Shown here piece by piece: positions 8,375-16,859 of a stretch of 41,016 bases of DNA. Numbering within the stretch: position 1 is the first letter of the stretch; each line of letters opens with the position of its first letter. The stretch spans positions 1 to 41,016 of the forward strand of contig QKGI01000072.1 of the NCBI GenBank assembly GCA_003250475.1, in the 5' to 3' direction. The translations under genes were made by a program, and so were the position numbers. Source of the stretch: Bacteroidota bacterium (GTDB lineage Bacteria; Bacteroidota; Bacteroidia; Bacteroidales; VadinHA17). Under the pieces are notes generated by a model. It made no database searches. It saw only the letters and a program-made list of their open reading frames with translations, and was not told the origin of the DNA.

Positions 8375-9880
8375 TTACCTCTTTTTGTTTTCGTTTTTAC
8401 CAGGTGTTTCTGCTCCGTTCCCTCTATAGTCCTTTAAATGCCCTGCAGGCCTGATCTCTGTCTTTATCTCATGGTAGAACTTTGTTGCTTCAGCATTAAG
8501 TTTTCCGGCAATAGCGGGGAACTGTTCAAGCCTGTCAAAGCGTTCACTCACATCTGAATTGATATCATAAAGAGCCACGTTACTAAAAGAGCCGTCCGGG
8601 TTGACTCTGACAAACAGTTTCCATCGTTTGCCGCGTATTGCCGTATAGTTTACCTTTCCTTCGGCGCTGCCTGCAAAATAGTGAAAGTATTTATGAGGGC
8701 TTTCCCCGGTCTTTCCTGATAACAAAGGCCATATATTCAATCCGTCTATAATACGGTCGCCAGGTTGAGCAGACCCTGTAATAGCAGCAATTGTGGGCAG
8801 GATATCAGCGCCGGACGCAACGCTGTTTACAATTCTTCCTGAAGGTATACTGCCTGGCCAGGCAAATATTGCCGGCACCCTGAAACCTCCTTCATATGAA
8901 GTTCCTTTCCCGTCGCGTAACGGACCCGCTGAACCGCCATCAATACCGTACTGTAGCCAGGGGCCGTTATCACTCATAAACACTACAAGTGTCTCCCTGT
9001 CAATATTGAGCTTTTTCAGACATTCAATTATCTGACCAACGCTCCAGTCAATCTCCATGACCACATCTCCATATAATCCGCGTAATGATTTGTCAGCAAA
9101 CCAGTCTGCTACAAACAGGGGTACGTGAGGCTTGGAGTGAGCCAGGTAAAGGAAAAAAGGCTTATCACTGTTCTTTTCAATAAATTTGACAGCCTCATCA
9201 GTATATCTTATTGTAAGTTTACATTGATCAGGATTCTTTTCGATAACCTCTTCATCTCTCATAAGCGGGAGGTCATTTGGAAAACCTCCGCCTTCAGGGT
9301 AGTATGATCCCTGTCCCGCATAACCTGTATATTCCGCACGCTTTCGTATCGCTTTCATTAGAGAATCCTCGTTCTCCTGTGGAGCCATGCGCGGGTGATA
9401 TCTCCACATATCGTTTGAGAAGGGCAACCCGAAATAAGAGTCAAATCCCTGCCTTGTAGGAAGGAACTCCGGTGCATCACCGAGATGCCACTTGCCTATG
9501 CACATTGTTGAATAACCTTGTTCTTTGAGCATCTCAGCTATTGTAACCTCATCAGGATTAAGCCCGTAACTGGAGTTAGGGCTGGGATTCCTGGCGAAGC
9601 TCACTCTGGGCGGATAACATCCTGTCATCAGTTGCGAACGCGACGGAGCAGAGAAGGAAGCCGCATAAAAGCAGGTAAACAGTGTTCCTTCCGAGGCCAG
9701 GCGGTCAATATTTTTCGTCTCAATATTGGGCGATCCGTAACAACTCAGATCACCGTATCCCATATCATCGGTAAGAATGATAATGACATTCGGTTTGCGT
9801 TCAGGAGTTTTTGCACCGGCAGCCTGAATGCAGGCTGTTGAAGCTCCCACGATAAGTGCTTTTGTTAATATCTGTTTCAT
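8375..9880 (-). CDS. S1-family sulfatase, arylsulfatase A/GALNS-like, Ser-type
   Basis: 501 residues with a Sec signal peptide (residues 1-23, AAGAK). All core residues are present: LTDDMGYGD (D38-D39), Ser77 in SAPSR, GKWHLGD (K130, H132), KPHVPL (H252), SDNGPW (D304-N305) and K325 in LRDGKGTSYEGG. It shares the string QGFD-YFGLP-SNDM after the GKWH motif with the sulfatases at 9898, 25414 and 26917, so these four probably arose by duplication. The segment between FSNDM and the next helix (residues 158-205) is longer than in its relatives and may shape the substrate pocket. An AGAGGAGAG-like purine run directly precedes the ATG. It is coupled to the downstream esterase by a 1-nt gap. Confidence 0.93.
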   Translation of the reverse strand: MKQILTKALIVGASTACIQAAGAKTPERKPNVIIILTDDMGYGDLSCYGSPNIETKNIDRLASEGTLFTCFYAASFSAPSRSQLMTGCYPPRVSFARNPSPNSSYGLNPDEVTIAEMLKEQGYSTMCIGKWHLGDAPEFLPTRQGFDSYFGLPFSNDMWRYHPRMAPQENEDSLMKAIRKRAEYTGYAGQGSYYPEGGGFPNDLPLMRDEEVIEKNPDQCKLTIRYTDEAVKFIEKNSDKPFFLYLAHSKPHVPLFVADWFADKSLRGLYGDVVMEIDWSVGQIIECLKKLNIDRETLVVFMSDNGPWLQYGIDGGSAGPLRDGKGTSYEGGFRVPAIFAWPGSIPSGRIVNSVASGADILPTIAAITGSAQPGDRIIDGLNIWPLLSGKTGESPHKYFHYFAGSAEGKVNYTAIRGKRWKLFVRVNPDGSFSNVALYDINSDVSERFDRLEQFPAIAGKLNAEATKFYHEIKTEIRPAGHLKDYRGNGAETPGKNENKKR

Positions 9881-9897
9881 CTCTCCTCTTTTATAAT

Positions 9898-11322
9898 TTA
9901 GTTTTCCCTGAACATATTAATGTTACCCACAGGCCTTATTTTTGACGGGTCTGCCATCTCCCTTTCAAAGTCATCCATATAATGCCCGAGTTTCTTTACA
10001 ATATCGGGATGGTCATCAGCAACGTTATGCTGTTCGGAGATATCATTCTCAAGATCATACAACTCCTCCCCTCCCATCACTGTTCTGTGCAGTTTCCATT
10101 TACCTGCCCTGACGGCGGCAAGCTTGTCTCCCAGGTGATAGAAAAGTCTTTCATGGGGAGATACGGCACCTGGTTCACCTGACAGAACCGGCCAGATATC
10201 CTTTCCATCAATTACCCGGTCACCTGGCACGGGTGCGCCTGCCAAACGGGCGAGAGTCGGGTAAATATCCATCGATGAAAGCATCTGATCACAAACCTGT
10301 CCGGAAGGTATCTTCCCCGGCCACCAGAAAATGGCCGGTTCCCTTACTCCTCCCTCATACCTGCTGCCTTTCCTGCCGCGCAAAGGGGCTGCACTTCCAA
10401 TAGCAGGACCATTGTCCGAGGTGAAGATCACCATCGTATTTTTATCCAGCTTATACTTTCTTAAAGCATTGAAAATTTCTCCTACTGAATTGTCAATTTC
10501 GTTTATGACCTGTGGAAAAAGCAACCTTCTTGTTGTATAATCAACAAATCCATCCTCAAGCGCGAGTTTGTTCTTTATGCTGTCATTAACTGACTTGTAG
10601 TAGTCCGGAGAAACGTGCAGGGGTGTATGAGGCATCGGATGGGGCAGGTATAGAAAGAATGGCTTATCCCTGTGCCTGCCGATAAAATCAACCGCTTTAT
10701 CAGTAAGTCTTTTTGTCATATAATCCATATCCGGCTCCAGTTCAATTACTCTCTCCCCTTCATAAAGAGGCAGTGGCGGATAGATGAATTTCTTCCTGTT
10801 GAAAGGATGAATATCGTGGCTGTAAGGGATACCAAAAAACTCGTCAAAGCCCTGCCTGGTAGGCAGAAATACCTTTTGATCCCCAAGATGCCACTTGCCG
10901 TAGATAGCTGTTGCATAGCCATTTTTCTTTAAAGCTTCAGCCAGTGTGATTTCATCCGGATTAAGTCCGTAGATATCATTTGAAAGAAGCACGGCGTGTC
11001 TCGATCCCTTCGGCAATCCTACCCTTCTGGGGTATGATCCGGTCATCAGAGCCGCCCTGGATGGTGTGCTGAGAGGTGCCGCAACATAAAAGGAGGTTAG
11101 TCTTACCCCTTCAGCAGCCATCCTGTCAATATTGGGTGTGTTTACATGCGTGCCTCCAAAACAGCCCAGATCATTATAGCCCTGGTCATCAGTAAAGATG
11201 ATTATAAAGTTGGGCGGCCTGTTATCCGGTCTTGTACATGAGGGGATTGCTATCAACGTAGTGGCTGCCAACCCGGCTGACACAGATTTACCTATATACT
11301 TTACTCTACCCTTTGTAGTCAT
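9898..11322 (-). CDS. S1-family sulfatase lipoprotein, arylsulfatase A/GALNS-like, Ser-type
   Basis: 474 residues from the ATG at 11322. The frame is open to ATGs at 11346 and 11370, but only the 11322 start gives a normal lipoprotein signal (lipobox IAIPSC, Cys29), and the 11370 ATG lies in an inverted-repeat arm. Core residues are FTDDQGYND, Ser85 in STPSR, GKWHLGD (K143, H145), MPHTPL (H232), TSDNGP (D303-N304) and K318 in RGRKGSRYEGG. It has the TRQGFDEFFGIPYSHD string of the local four-gene sulfatase group and an insert around residues 238-262 that the others lack. It is separated by 17 bp from the sulfatase at 8375. If the surface lipoprotein assignment holds, it may act before import. 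Confidence 0.92.
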   Translation of the reverse strand: MTTKGRVKYIGKSVSAGLAATTLIAIPSCTRPDNRPPNFIIIFTDDQGYNDLGCFGGTHVNTPNIDRMAAEGVRLTSFYVAAPLSTPSRAALMTGSYPRRVGLPKGSRHAVLLSNDIYGLNPDEITLAEALKKNGYATAIYGKWHLGDQKVFLPTRQGFDEFFGIPYSHDIHPFNRKKFIYPPLPLYEGERVIELEPDMDYMTKRLTDKAVDFIGRHRDKPFFLYLPHPMPHTPLHVSPDYYKSVNDSIKNKLALEDGFVDYTTRRLLFPQVINEIDNSVGEIFNALRKYKLDKNTMVIFTSDNGPAIGSAAPLRGRKGSRYEGGVREPAIFWWPGKIPSGQVCDQMLSSMDIYPTLARLAGAPVPGDRVIDGKDIWPVLSGEPGAVSPHERLFYHLGDKLAAVRAGKWKLHRTVMGGEELYDLENDISEQHNVADDHPDIVKKLGHYMDDFEREMADPSKIRPVGNINMFREN

Positions 11323-11368
11323 AACGCCTGGCATATTAGTTATCATTTCAGATTGGCACAGATAACAC

Positions 11369-11426
11369 ATCTGTCAGGTTACCCAAATGGATACTTCCTG
11401 GCCGGCATTTCAATATGCTGACAGAT
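11369..11426. repeat. 9-bp inverted repeat between two sulfatase genes
   Basis: ATCTGTCAG (11369-11377) and CTGACAGAT (11418-11426) are exact reverse complements around a 40-nt loop. The left arm covers the most upstream in-frame ATG of the sulfatase ending at 9898. This is one reason for preferring the later start. It may be an mRNA structure or an operator; its function is unknown. Confidence 0.35.
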
Positions 11427-11486
11427 AATACCCGCTGGATAACAAAAAGAAGTAGCTTCCGGAATGATAGAATATACATCATTGAA

Positions 11487-12977
11487 TTATTTTATCAGTG
11501 GTCTCTTAATAATGGAGTCTTTGGCGACAGTGAGTTTATGCTCAGCATATCCTATGGTGTCCCAGTCCCCAAGTTCTTTCTTTCTTTCATCAGCCCGGGC
11601 TTTTAACCGGGTGACTATGTCCGGATACAAATCCGCCACGTTTTGTTTCTCCCCGGGATCATCGGAGAGGCGGAAAAGCATCGGGACATCAAGTGAATCA
11701 ATAGTTCCCCGGCCCACATTTCTTCTTCCCATGAAGTGTACCATATAAGGCAGACGGGGAAGATGAAGCTTCCACTCTCCCAGTCTTACAGCCTGGAGGT
11801 TTGTGGCATGATAATAAAGCAACTCTCTCTCTTTGATGCCCTTTACCTCATATGCATAAAATAGCGGACTGATGTCTATCCCATCAATAATCCGGTCGGG
11901 AAGCGCAGTGCCTGATAAGGCAGCTATGGCAGGTAAAATATCCAATGAGCTTACCGGATCGCTGCATACCGTTCCTCCCTTAATCACTGCCGGCCAGCTG
12001 ACTATTGCCGGCACACGGTGGCCCCCTTCAAAGGTATTGAACTTACTTCCCCTGAGGGGCCAAGCACATCCGGCAGAAAGAGCTTCATTCTTTGTCAGCC
12101 ATGGCCCGTTGTCAGAGAGGAAAAAGATTACGGTATTCTTATCCAGCCCCATCTGCCTCAGGGCTTCCATCAGCCTTCCGACATTGTAATCAAGCTCCCT
12201 GACCATTGCAGGAAAAACATATTTGTTCATTTTGCCCTTGTAATACATGCGGGCATCCCACTCCTCCGGAGTTGTAAAATACCGTCCCGGCTCCCATGGC
12301 CCATGTGTAAGATAGTGTGCAAGGTAAATAAAGAAAGGCTTACCCTTTTCCTTCGCCTTTCCCATCACCTCTATGGCTCTGTCCGTAAGCTGCCTGTGAA
12401 TATTCTCGTATGTCTCCTTCCCTATAATCGAATCACCTTCATATATATCCTGTGCAATGCCACCCACAGGAAAGTTATGCATACATCCAAAATATTCATC
12501 AAAACCGTGGCGTAACGGTCTGAAGGCGGGGTTTTCACCAAGATGCCACTTACCAATAGCTGCAGTATAATAACCACCGGGCCTGAGCATCCCGGCTATT
12601 GTGACCTCATCCTGAGGGAGACCCAGGTGTTCATAATGCATCGGAGCTTTTTCATTACTACTGACCGGATAACCGCACCGGGAAGGATATCTTCCTGTTA
12701 ATATTGATGCTCTTGAGGGTCCGCTTATACTGTGTGCCGACTGCCAGTCTGTAAAACGGATACCCTCGAGAGCTAGAAGGTCGATATTCGGCGTGCTGAT
12801 GCCAGGAGTTTTTGTCCCGTAACATCCAAGGTCATTATAACCGAGATCATCAGCCAGTATTATAATGAAGTTCGGTTTCTCTCCCGCGCCGGATATGGCA
12901 TTGCATGCCAGGGTAACAGGCAGGAAACCAAGTAACGCCGGCAACCTTTGTTTCAACATCATCAGCTGATTAATCAT
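11487..12977 (-). CDS. S1-family sulfatase lipoprotein, Ser-type, cerebroside-sulfatase-like
   Basis: 496 residues. The signal peptide has lipobox VTLAC (Cys25); Met6 or Met7 are possible later starts, but no ribosome-binding site separates them. Core residues are LADDLGYND (D43-D44), Ser85 in SGPSR, GKWHLGE (K143, H145), THGPWEPG (H225), LSDNGPW (D289-N290) and K312 in RGSKFNTFEGG. Instead of the GLPYSND string of the local four-gene group it has GFDEYFGCMHNFP, so it is a different subgroup and probably removes a sulfate in a different position. The neighbour upstream, at 13014, is 36 bp away, and a 164-bp stretch with an inverted repeat follows before the next sulfatase. Confidence 0.92.
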   Translation of the reverse strand: MINQLMMLKQRLPALLGFLPVTLACNAISGAGEKPNFIIILADDLGYNDLGCYGTKTPGISTPNIDLLALEGIRFTDWQSAHSISGPSRASILTGRYPSRCGYPVSSNEKAPMHYEHLGLPQDEVTIAGMLRPGGYYTAAIGKWHLGENPAFRPLRHGFDEYFGCMHNFPVGGIAQDIYEGDSIIGKETYENIHRQLTDRAIEVMGKAKEKGKPFFIYLAHYLTHGPWEPGRYFTTPEEWDARMYYKGKMNKYVFPAMVRELDYNVGRLMEALRQMGLDKNTVIFFLSDNGPWLTKNEALSAGCAWPLRGSKFNTFEGGHRVPAIVSWPAVIKGGTVCSDPVSSLDILPAIAALSGTALPDRIIDGIDISPLFYAYEVKGIKERELLYYHATNLQAVRLGEWKLHLPRLPYMVHFMGRRNVGRGTIDSLDVPMLFRLSDDPGEKQNVADLYPDIVTRLKARADERKKELGDWDTIGYAEHKLTVAKDSIIKRPLIK

Positions 12978-13013
12978 TCTGGTTTTTGGTAAAGTGTCCT
13001 ATTTTTCCCTGCC

Positions 13014-14576
13014 TTATTTTTGTAACTGCCTGGTTGACGGCAGTGTTTTAATCTCCTTCAGCAAATCATTTAACTTTGCGGCTCGCTTCGGAAATTTGTT
13101 AATAACATTTACGGATTCATAGGGATCCTTTTTGAGATCATATAATTGCTGATCCGGGGCACCAGGCTTATAATCACCATTTTCAATGTCACTGTTTGTC
13201 TCTCCCGCGAAGAAGAGTGCAGGAGGGCCTCCGAATGCATGCTCTCCAGGTTTCTTTGCACCAAACCCACCACCTCCGCGGGCGCTTATTAAGATCCAAC
13301 TGCCCTGTCTTACTGCAATATTTGACGGTTTCAGCGGAGCAATAACCAGATGGTCTCTCATCTCCCTTGAAGTTTTACCGAGAAGCACGGGTAACATATC
13401 ATAGCTATCGGGGGCGTCTCCCTCTTTCAACTCATAGCCAAGCAAAGATGCCAGTGAATGAAGAAAATCAACGTTACCGATAAGCTGGTCGCTCACTGTT
13501 CCAGCCTTTACAACCCCGGGCCACCGGACAATCATCGGTACCCTGTTGCCACCTTCCCAGGCGTCAAATTTAAAGCCCAGCAGTTTCCCGTTTATACGGT
13601 GGCCTGCACTCATGGCATACTGGCCTCCGCGGTTCAGCATAGCCCCATTGTCGCTTGTGAAAATCACTAGTGTATTCTCAGCCAGATTCTCCTCATCAAG
13701 AGCCTTCATCACCTCTCCGACAATCCAGTCAAGTTCATGAATAAAATCTCCGTAGCGGCCGGCTTCGCTAGTGCCTTTGAAACGAGGGTTTGGTGTAAAC
13801 GGATGATGTATGTTTGTTGTCGGGAAATAGAGGAAGAAGGGTTTGTCCTTGTTGTCTTTTATCCACTTCACAGCTTTCCCGCACAATGTTGTTCCGACCA
13901 TTTCGTCATCATATAATGCATGAGCTGCTTTTGCTCCACCCATCTTATCTATATTGAATTTCTCATCGAATACCTTTGTCTCGGCGCTCTTGCCATAAAC
14001 AATCGGATCATCCGGATCAAGACCCACTACCTTGTGATTCTCTATATAGACAAATGGGGGGTGACTGCTGACTGTTGGTATTCCGAAATAATAATCAAAG
14101 CCCAGCTCAAGCGGACCGGGCTTAAGATCGCCATTCCAGTCTGGTTTCCCGACACCAAAACCCAGATGCCATTTGCCAATTATTGCAGTTGCATAACCCT
14201 GAGCTTTCATCATATCAGCTATGGTAAGACGGTTCACATCTATCAGAAGGTCCTGCGCATCGAATACAGGCGCATAACACTCCTCCCTGAATGGATATTG
14301 CCCGGTAAGCAAAGCGTACCGCGAAGGAGTGCTCACTGCCGATACAGTGTGCATATCTGTGAACATCCTGCCCTGTAAGGCAAGCTTGTCAATATTTGGA
14401 GTACGTACTTTCTGCGCACCGTAGCAGCTAAGGTCGCCATAACCAAGATCATCTGCATAAATAATAATGACATTCGGCTTCTCTGCCGTCTGGCAATAAG
14501 CCAGACCGGCATTAGCCAGGCCTACACCAATAAGAACGCTGCTTCCGATCTTACCCGTAATTTTTCTCTTTGTCAT
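13014..14576 (-). CDS. S1-family sulfatase, Ser-type, arylsulfatase A-like with long central insert
   Basis: 520 residues from the ATG at 14576, chosen because AAGGAGAG ends 6 nt before it; the frame is open to an ATG at 14603 that lies upstream of this site. A Sec signal covers residues 1-28 (GLAYCQ). Core residues are YADDLGYGD, Ser82 in STPSR, GKWHLGF (K135, H137), TNIHHPF (H257-H258), TSDNGAM (D309-N310) and K336 in GFKFDAWEGG. Residues of about 138-235 hold a longer insert than in its neighbours, and the C-terminus has a glycine-rich stretch (ISARGGGGFGAKKPGE). The lysine lies in an FKFDAWEGGNRVP context seen in one branch of bacterial S1 sulfatases. It sits directly downstream of a GH172 gene across a hairpin-bearing gap. 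Confidence 0.93.
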   Translation of the reverse strand: MTKRKITGKIGSSVLIGVGLANAGLAYCQTAEKPNVIIIYADDLGYGDLSCYGAQKVRTPNIDKLALQGRMFTDMHTVSAVSTPSRYALLTGQYPFREECYAPVFDAQDLLIDVNRLTIADMMKAQGYATAIIGKWHLGFGVGKPDWNGDLKPGPLELGFDYYFGIPTVSSHPPFVYIENHKVVGLDPDDPIVYGKSAETKVFDEKFNIDKMGGAKAAHALYDDEMVGTTLCGKAVKWIKDNKDKPFFLYFPTTNIHHPFTPNPRFKGTSEAGRYGDFIHELDWIVGEVMKALDEENLAENTLVIFTSDNGAMLNRGGQYAMSAGHRINGKLLGFKFDAWEGGNRVPMIVRWPGVVKAGTVSDQLIGNVDFLHSLASLLGYELKEGDAPDSYDMLPVLLGKTSREMRDHLVIAPLKPSNIAVRQGSWILISARGGGGFGAKKPGEHAFGGPPALFFAGETNSDIENGDYKPGAPDQQLYDLKKDPYESVNVINKFPKRAAKLNDLLKEIKTLPSTRQLQK

Positions 14577-14582
14577 TTTCAT

Positions 14583-14590
14583 CTCTCCTT
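14583..14590 (-). promoter_or_regulatory. Shine-Dalgarno that fixes the start of the 14576 sulfatase
   Basis: The minus strand reads AAGGAGAG, with AGGAG 8 nt from the ATG at 14576. It lies inside the open frame that begins at 14603, so the longer start would translate through its own ribosome-binding site. Confidence 0.6.
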
Positions 14591-14648
14591 GTTTATTCTT
14601 CATTTTAATTTAACTGAGTTCAACATTTACAATAAGATTTCTGCAAGT

Positions 14649-14666
14649 CCCCGGAACAATCCGGGG
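14649..14666 (-). terminator. GC-rich hairpin between GH172 and sulfatase genes
   Basis: CCCCGGA and TCCGGGG form a perfect 7-bp stem with an ACAA/TTGT loop, 15 bp past the stop codon of the GH172 gene at 14681. No U-run follows on the minus strand, so partial attenuation or an RNA-processing site is more likely than a full stop. Confidence 0.35.
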
Positions 14667-14680
14667 CAAGCGGTTACAGG

Positions 14681-16774
14681 TTATTGTAACAACAAGTAGT
14701 CAAGAGCGAAAAAATCAGACTCTCTTCTTCCGCTCGCAAGAAGTACGAATGAAACTGTGTTTATCCCCTGGTGCAACTGAAACCTGCCCAGGTGAATGTT
14801 TTTCTCCCCTCTCTCCCTGCTATACAGATCAATAACAGAGCCTGCAGCAATGCCATTTACCAGGCATCGTGTTTTGCCAAAACCAGGACCTGTATTAAAA
14901 AATGCTGCCATGTCATACACCTTATCTTCTGAAGAGCTGAACCTGAATGAGATGGTATCTCCCGGTGTTCCGTCCTTCCATAATACATGCAGGTTATTGC
15001 TGAGAGAGACCTGGCCGAAATCACCTATTGACATGCTGCCTCTCTTGTTGCCACAGGAGTTTGAGAAAGCCATAAGTTCGGCTTCCACCCTGCCATCTTC
15101 AATATTTCCGGGCAATAAATCTGAAGTTTCAAGTGCCACTTCCGCCTCAATGCCGGCAACGTCATGGCTTATATTTGTTTTTCCGCCAGGCTTCAGATAG
15201 TAGAAACACACGGGAGCATAATTGACATACGTCGGTTGCCAGTGCCACATCTCCATGTCCACCTTAATTGAGGATCTGAAAGGTATGACGTCAAGGGACC
15301 TGTATCTCAGGTTCACCACATACCCGGGCCGGCCGTCGCCGGTGGCATCGGGTTGCCCTATGAAAGGATGATTTGAAAATTCCCTGGACCGTCCTCCCCA
15401 GGCATACCCGTAGTAATCCTCTGTTCCTGTGCCAAAGCTTGACGGGAAAGCCTCACCGTCAACATATATTTTCTCATCACCTTCGCCCCACCATATGTAT
15501 GCCGTGTTGAATAATGTCAGTGCATCACCAGCATAAACACCCTGCCCTGACAGGTCAGTGAAGTTAAGATCGAATGGTGACCCTATGCTATTCTCCGATA
15601 CCCCCTCACGGGTAAAAAGGTGAGTATACTGTTGCCACGATGCTCCGAAATGCATGCTGTTTTTATCCCATGTCCATGGCCCGGTACCTATCTCACCCGA
15701 AAGCGAAATCTCCTGATCCCCGTAATTATGTATCCTTATGATGCAGCTGTCTTTGAAAGGCATCACACGATACATATTCATTGTGCCATCTTCTGTTACT
15801 CTTGTAAACCAAGTCGCCGATTTTCTTATCTGATAACCGGTGCCGAAAAAGTCGCCGACAGGACACCAGATGGTGTTTTCTCCGTCAAAAACAGCCTCAA
15901 GAACTGTCTTTCTCAAAGCGGAAGGCATATCTTCCGCCTTGATCCTTAGCGACAAAACACGTATGGCCCGGCTGCCCTGTGCATCATATGTCCACGATGC
16001 ATCCTTTCCCAGAACAGCAGATATCTCCTGTTTTTCCAGACCCGGGGTTTCGATGTTTTCCGCAGGCGACATGAGTTTTTTCTGAACCTCTTCAATCAGG
16101 GCTTCATCATCTGCAAGCATACTCTTGTTGAATGTGACAACCCTGGTCCTTCGTTCATATGACCTGAAATTGATGTTGTAATACACACTCTCGCCCGAAT
16201 TTCCCTTGTTCCCCGCATTCGATATATTGCTACTCTCATATGTTATCTTACAATGCTTCCCAAAGGGAAGGGGCAGGTAAAGGTTATGGCCGCGCATCTC
16301 ATATACCGACAGGTCAGATACGGAAGCAGAAAGGGGTGCTCCGACCAGTAATCCGCCGCTCAGGATATCATAGGCAGTACCTTCTATCTCAGGCGTATTA
16401 CTATTATCAAAATATAGTCTCAGTATCCCCTTCCCCGAATCAGGACCTGCGAATGTCATCCAGAATCTCACTACAGCTCCGGGACCGTCAGCGTCAAACA
16501 TAACGTACTCCTCCCTGCCGTCATTTTCCTCCTTCCTGATAAACATGGTACGGTCTGAGTTGGCAAACCAGCCTGCACTGTCAGCACTTACAGACCCTCT
16601 GTCATAACTGCTGAACTGCTTCGTAAAATAGAACGGTGACGGATAACTGGCCAGAGCATCCCGGTCAACCATTTCGTGGAGCAGCGATTCAAAGGTTACA
16701 GCTTCTTGTGAACAACCACTGCCAAACACCAGGGCGGCAAATAAGATTATTGCCATTTTAAGTTTTGCTTTCAT
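14681..16774 (-). CDS. Long GH172 (DUF2961) glycoside hydrolase lipoprotein
   Basis: 697 residues with lipobox FGSGC (Cys21). The GH172 active site is clear: WWGEGDE gives Glu431 and GTGTEDYYG gives Glu452. The 21-residue spacing equals that of the acid/base and nucleophile glutamates as I recall them for the characterised difructose-dianhydride I synthase/hydrolase. The protein is about 300 residues longer than the usual GH172. The N-terminal jelly-roll unit seems to be present twice (about 97-205 and 265-385), and residues of about 570-697 form an extra beta-rich domain. Known GH172 enzymes act on alpha-D-fructofuranosides or alpha-D-arabinofuranosides. Sequence divergence and the added domains mean the sugar here is not settled. 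It stands alone between two sulfatases, unlike the other two long copies. Confidence 0.9.
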   Translation of the reverse strand: MKAKLKMAIILFAALVFGSGCSQEAVTFESLLHEMVDRDALASYPSPFYFTKQFSSYDRGSVSADSAGWFANSDRTMFIRKEENDGREEYVMFDADGPGAVVRFWMTFAGPDSGKGILRLYFDNSNTPEIEGTAYDILSGGLLVGAPLSASVSDLSVYEMRGHNLYLPLPFGKHCKITYESSNISNAGNKGNSGESVYYNINFRSYERRTRVVTFNKSMLADDEALIEEVQKKLMSPAENIETPGLEKQEISAVLGKDASWTYDAQGSRAIRVLSLRIKAEDMPSALRKTVLEAVFDGENTIWCPVGDFFGTGYQIRKSATWFTRVTEDGTMNMYRVMPFKDSCIIRIHNYGDQEISLSGEIGTGPWTWDKNSMHFGASWQQYTHLFTREGVSENSIGSPFDLNFTDLSGQGVYAGDALTLFNTAYIWWGEGDEKIYVDGEAFPSSFGTGTEDYYGYAWGGRSREFSNHPFIGQPDATGDGRPGYVVNLRYRSLDVIPFRSSIKVDMEMWHWQPTYVNYAPVCFYYLKPGGKTNISHDVAGIEAEVALETSDLLPGNIEDGRVEAELMAFSNSCGNKRGSMSIGDFGQVSLSNNLHVLWKDGTPGDTISFRFSSSEDKVYDMAAFFNTGPGFGKTRCLVNGIAAGSVIDLYSRERGEKNIHLGRFQLHQGINTVSFVLLASGRRESDFFALDYLLLQ

Positions 16775-16859
16775 TACCTATTTTTTTTCACAACTTTCTT
16801 AACCACAATTATTAAATTCCTTCTCTTTTGCCTGTTTTACCACCAGTACCGGACATGTT

